From contig CAIVJV010000383.1 of the NCBI GenBank assembly GCA_903906325.1, positions 1 through 6,774 on the forward strand: a stretch of 6,774 nt of DNA, in the 5' to 3' direction. The notes beneath the pieces are model-generated. The model saw only the letters and a list, made by a program, of their open reading frames with translations. It was not told the DNA's origin and made no database searches. This stretch comes from an uncultured Gemmatimonadota bacterium (lineage in GTDB: Bacteria > Gemmatimonadota > Gemmatimonadetes > Gemmatimonadales > Gemmatimonadaceae). Below are positions 5,049 through 6,774 of the stretch, in pieces. The position numbers and the translations under genes are program-made. Each line of letters starts with the position of its first letter. The first letter of the stretch is position 1.

Positions 5049-6623
5049 CTAGTGGCGGAACGTGCGTCGACCAGTGAAGACCATCGCCATCCCATGCTCG
5101 TTCGCGGCGGCGATCACCTCGGCGTCGCGGACCGACCCGCCGGGTTGGACGATGGCGGTGACCCCTGCCGCCGCGGCCTGGTCGATCCCGTCGCGGAAGG
5201 GGAAGAAGGCATCGGAGCCGAGCGCGGCGCCGGCGGTGGCGTGCCCGGCGGCCTGCGCTTTGTGCACCGCGAGGAAGGAGGCGTCCACGCGGGACATCTG
5301 GCCCGCGCCGATCCCGATGGTCGCGCCGTCGCGGGCGAGGACGATCGCATTCGACTTCACGCTCGCCACCGCGCGCCAGGCGAAGAGGAGGTCCGTGGCT
5401 TCGGCGTCGGTCGGACGCCGCGTGCTCACCACGGTCCAGTCGGTGGCGTCGATCACGGGCCGGCTCCGCTCCTGCACGAGGACGCCGCCACGGACGCCCT
5501 TCACATCGAGGGAGGGGGCGAGCTCGCGGGCGCTCCCCTGGAGGAGTCGCACGTTCTTCTTGGCCGAGAGCACCAGGACCGCCTCCGGGGTGAAGGCGGG
5601 CGCCACCACACACTCCACGAAGAGCGAGGCGATCGCCTGCGCGCAGGGTTCGTCCACTGGGACCGAGCAGGCGATGATCCCCCCGAAGGCCGAGACCGGA
5701 TCACAGGCCAGCGCCTTCTGGTACGCCTCGAGCGCGGTGCGCCCCGTCGCCACGCCGCAAGGGGTGGTGTGCTTCACGATCGCGCAGGCCACCTCGGTCC
5801 CGAAGGGATCGATCGCGAGCATCGCCCCTTCGAGGTCGAGGAGGTTGTTGAACGAGAGCTCCTTCCCGCCGAGTTGCTGGAGCGCGCCGAGCCCGACCCC
5901 AGGCCGTTCCACATAGAAGGCGGCGGCCTGATCGGGGTTCTCGCCGTAGCGCAGGGATTGTGCGCGCTCGTAGCTGAGCGAGAGCCGCTCCGGGAAGCGT
6001 TCCCCCCGCTGGGCGGCGAACCAGGCGGCGATCGCCGCGTCGTAGGCCGCGGTGTGCGCGTAGACCTTCTCGGCGAGCTCGCGGCGCATGGTGCGCGCGC
6101 CCCCGGCCACGGCCTCCGCGGTGGCGGCATCACCCGCGGGCGCGGCGAGCCCACGCAGGGACTCCAGCACCCGGCCATAATCCGCCGGGTCCACCACGAC
6201 GGTCACCGCATCGAAGTTCTTCGCTGCGCTGCGCAGCATCGAGGGCCCCCCGATATCGATCTGCTCGATCACCTCGTCGGCGTGGATCCCGGGTTTCGCG
6301 GCGGTCTCTCGGAAGGGATAGAGGTTCACGCAGACGAGATCGATCGGCTCGATCCCATGCGCCGCGATCGCCGCCATGTGCGTGGGGAGGTCGCGGCGGG
6401 CGAGGAGTCCGCCATGCACCACCGGGTGCAGCGTCTTCACCCGCCCGTCGAGCATCTCGGGGAACCGGGTGGCCTCGCTCACATCGGTGACCGCGAGCCC
6501 CGCCTCGCGCAGCGCTTTGGCCGTCCCCCCGGTGGAGAGCAGGGTGAAGCCTAGGTCACGGAGCCCCTGCGCGAAGGGGAGGAGACCCGATTTATCGGAG
6601 ACGGAGAGCAGGGCGACAGGCAT
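5049..6623 (-). CDS. purH: Bifunctional AICAR transformylase / IMP cyclohydrolase
   Basis: PurH carries out the last two steps of de novo purine synthesis in the cytoplasm: 10-formyl-THF-dependent formylation of AICAR to FAICAR, then ring closure to IMP. The 524-residue length is normal and the gene is complete. The N-terminal cyclohydrolase (MGS-like) domain shows LLSVSDKSGLLPFA (5-18), LLSTGGTAKALRE (28-40), FPEMLDGRVKTLHP (54-67, including K63), NLYPF (100-104) and QIDIGGPSMLRSAAKN (121-136, including D123 and K135). The transformylase domain shows SLRYGENPDQAA (223-234), ELSFNNLLDLEGA (255-267), the catalytic pair K284-H285 in VKHTTPCGVA, SDAFFPFRDG (470-479) and the closing IVQPGGSVRDAEVI (491-504). 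All match the family. One small difference is Asp at 231, where many homologues have His (NPHQ). The ATG at 6623 gives the standard N-terminus MPVALLSVSDKSG. Upstream, purN ends 41 bp away across a tandem repeat. Downstream, the GT117 gene follows after 40 bp. No purine riboswitch fits in the short leader. Confidence 0.98.
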   Translation of the reverse strand: MPVALLSVSDKSGLLPFAQGLRDLGFTLLSTGGTAKALREAGLAVTDVSEATRFPEMLDGRVKTLHPVVHGGLLARRDLPTHMAAIAAHGIEPIDLVCVNLYPFRETAAKPGIHADEVIEQIDIGGPSMLRSAAKNFDAVTVVVDPADYGRVLESLRGLAAPAGDAATAEAVAGGARTMRRELAEKVYAHTAAYDAAIAAWFAAQRGERFPERLSLSYERAQSLRYGENPDQAAAFYVERPGVGLGALQQLGGKELSFNNLLDLEGAMLAIDPFGTEVACAIVKHTTPCGVATGRTALEAYQKALACDPVSAFGGIIACSVPVDEPCAQAIASLFVECVVAPAFTPEAVLVLSAKKNVRLLQGSARELAPSLDVKGVRGGVLVQERSRPVIDATDWTVVSTRRPTDAEATDLLFAWRAVASVKSNAIVLARDGATIGIGAGQMSRVDASFLAVHKAQAAGHATAGAALGSDAFFPFRDGIDQAAAAGVTAIVQPGGSVRDAEVIAAANEHGMAMVFTGRRTFRH

Positions 6624-6626
6624 CAG

Positions 6627-6677
6627 AGACCAGGGATCAAGGGACAGGGATCAAGAGACAGGGATCAAGAGACAGGG
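6627..6677. repeat. 14-bp tandem repeat, about 3.5 copies, between purN and purH
   Basis: The plus-strand unit is AGACAGGGATCAAG. Copies are at 6627-6641 (one extra C), 6642-6655 (first base G), 6656-6669 (exact) and a partial copy, AGACAGGG, at 6670-6677. Each full copy carries one GATC, spaced 14 bp apart. The array fills nearly all of the purN-purH gap, reaching to within three bases of the purH ATG, and its right end encodes the last residues and TGA stop of purN. Read as mRNA it is pyrimidine-rich (CUUGAUCCCUGUCU) and offers no ribosome binding site. Such short arrays can change copy number by slippage. Confidence 0.9.
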
Positions 6678-6774
6678 GGCGCGCCACGGACCGTACCATC
6701 GGAGCCCAGCGAGAGGGTCCCAGCGCAGAGCGCGGCGACGACGCGAGGATAGAGCTGATGCTCGGCCGCGAGGA
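6665..6774 (-). CDS. purN: Phosphoribosylglycinamide formyltransferase (GAR transformylase), C-terminal 35 codons (partial)
   Basis: PurN transfers a formyl group from 10-formyl-THF to GAR, the third step of de novo purine synthesis. Only the C-terminus is in the window; the gene enters from the right edge. The minus-strand reading gives LAAEHQLYPRVVAALCAGTL, then SLGSDGTVRGAPPVS and a TGA stop at 6667-6665. The EHQLYP core is the well-conserved motif of the last PurN helix, where homologues read VEHxLYP, and the short charged/glycine tail after it is normal for the family. Location directly before purH, in the same direction, supports the assignment. The last codons (PVS, stop) are formed by the tandem repeat that fills the gap to purH, so the exact C-terminus depends on the repeat sequence. 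The visible fragment is too short to judge catalytic residues. Confidence 0.88.
   Translation of the reverse strand, partial: LAAEHQLYPRVVAALCAGTLSLGSDGTVRGAPPVS

Noticed and set aside
3917..5077. 386-codon open frame on the plus strand opposite the GT117 gene
   Set aside because: Same antisense artefact: a highly charged sequence without motifs, overlapping a well-supported gene.
5009..5095. Upstream ATG (5095) giving the GT117 protein 29 more residues
   Set aside because: It would overlap the end of purH and add a non-conserved polar extension before the first membrane helix. ATG at 5008 fits the family better.
5052..6554. 500-codon open frame on the plus strand opposite purH
   Set aside because: Low-complexity composition rich in R, G, E, H and P with no family motif. 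purH on the other strand is unambiguous.
6624..6664. Riboswitch (purine, THF or similar) controlling purH
   Set aside because: The gap is only 41 bp, filled by the repeat, and purH is probably transcribed together with purN.
6627..6677. CRISPR-like array between purN and purH
   Set aside because: The unit is 14 bp with no spacers. It is a simple tandem repeat.

Overview
The window is GC-rich chromosomal DNA from a diderm (Gram-negative-type) bacterium. The outer-membrane TonB-dependent receptor shows there is an outer membrane. The composition, a multi-membrane DUF2723/GT117 protein and the lack of Shine-Dalgarno sites would fit Gemmatimonadota or a relative. That placement is an inference from gene style and was not tested by a search.

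Layout from left to right. Positions 1-136 (minus) hold the first 45 codons of glutamyl-tRNA synthetase, gltX. Just upstream of it, on the same strand, are two serine tRNA genes: tRNA-Ser(GCU) at 194-284 and tRNA-Ser(UGA) at 455-537. A 145-bp AT-richer intergenic region (538-682) separates this tRNA/gltX group from a divergent gene on the plus strand. It contains two small overlapping hairpins, a possible promoter, and two 15-bp inverted repeats, one of which closely resembles a Fur box. The plus-strand gene (683-2812) encodes a complete 709-residue TonB-dependent siderophore receptor of the catecholate (Fiu-like) type that starts at TTG. Its stop codon touches the stop codon of the next, convergent gene.

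The right-hand 60% is a minus-strand gene series read purN (3' end only, 6665-6774), purH (5049-6623), then a 731-residue DUF2723/GT117 membrane glycosyltransferase-like protein (2813-5008). Gaps are about 40 bp, so these three could be one transcript. PurN and PurH catalyse the two formyl-transfer steps (and PurH also the last ring closure) of de novo IMP synthesis. The membrane protein has no evident role in purine synthesis and probably shares only the transcript. The purN-purH gap is occupied by a 14-bp tandem repeat that also encodes the end of purN.

This is mostly a housekeeping region with one iron-uptake gene. I did not find a previously undescribed multi-gene system. The points most worth a second look are the pair of operator-like palindromes before the receptor, the tandem repeat between purN and purH, and the GT117 protein related to human TMEM260.
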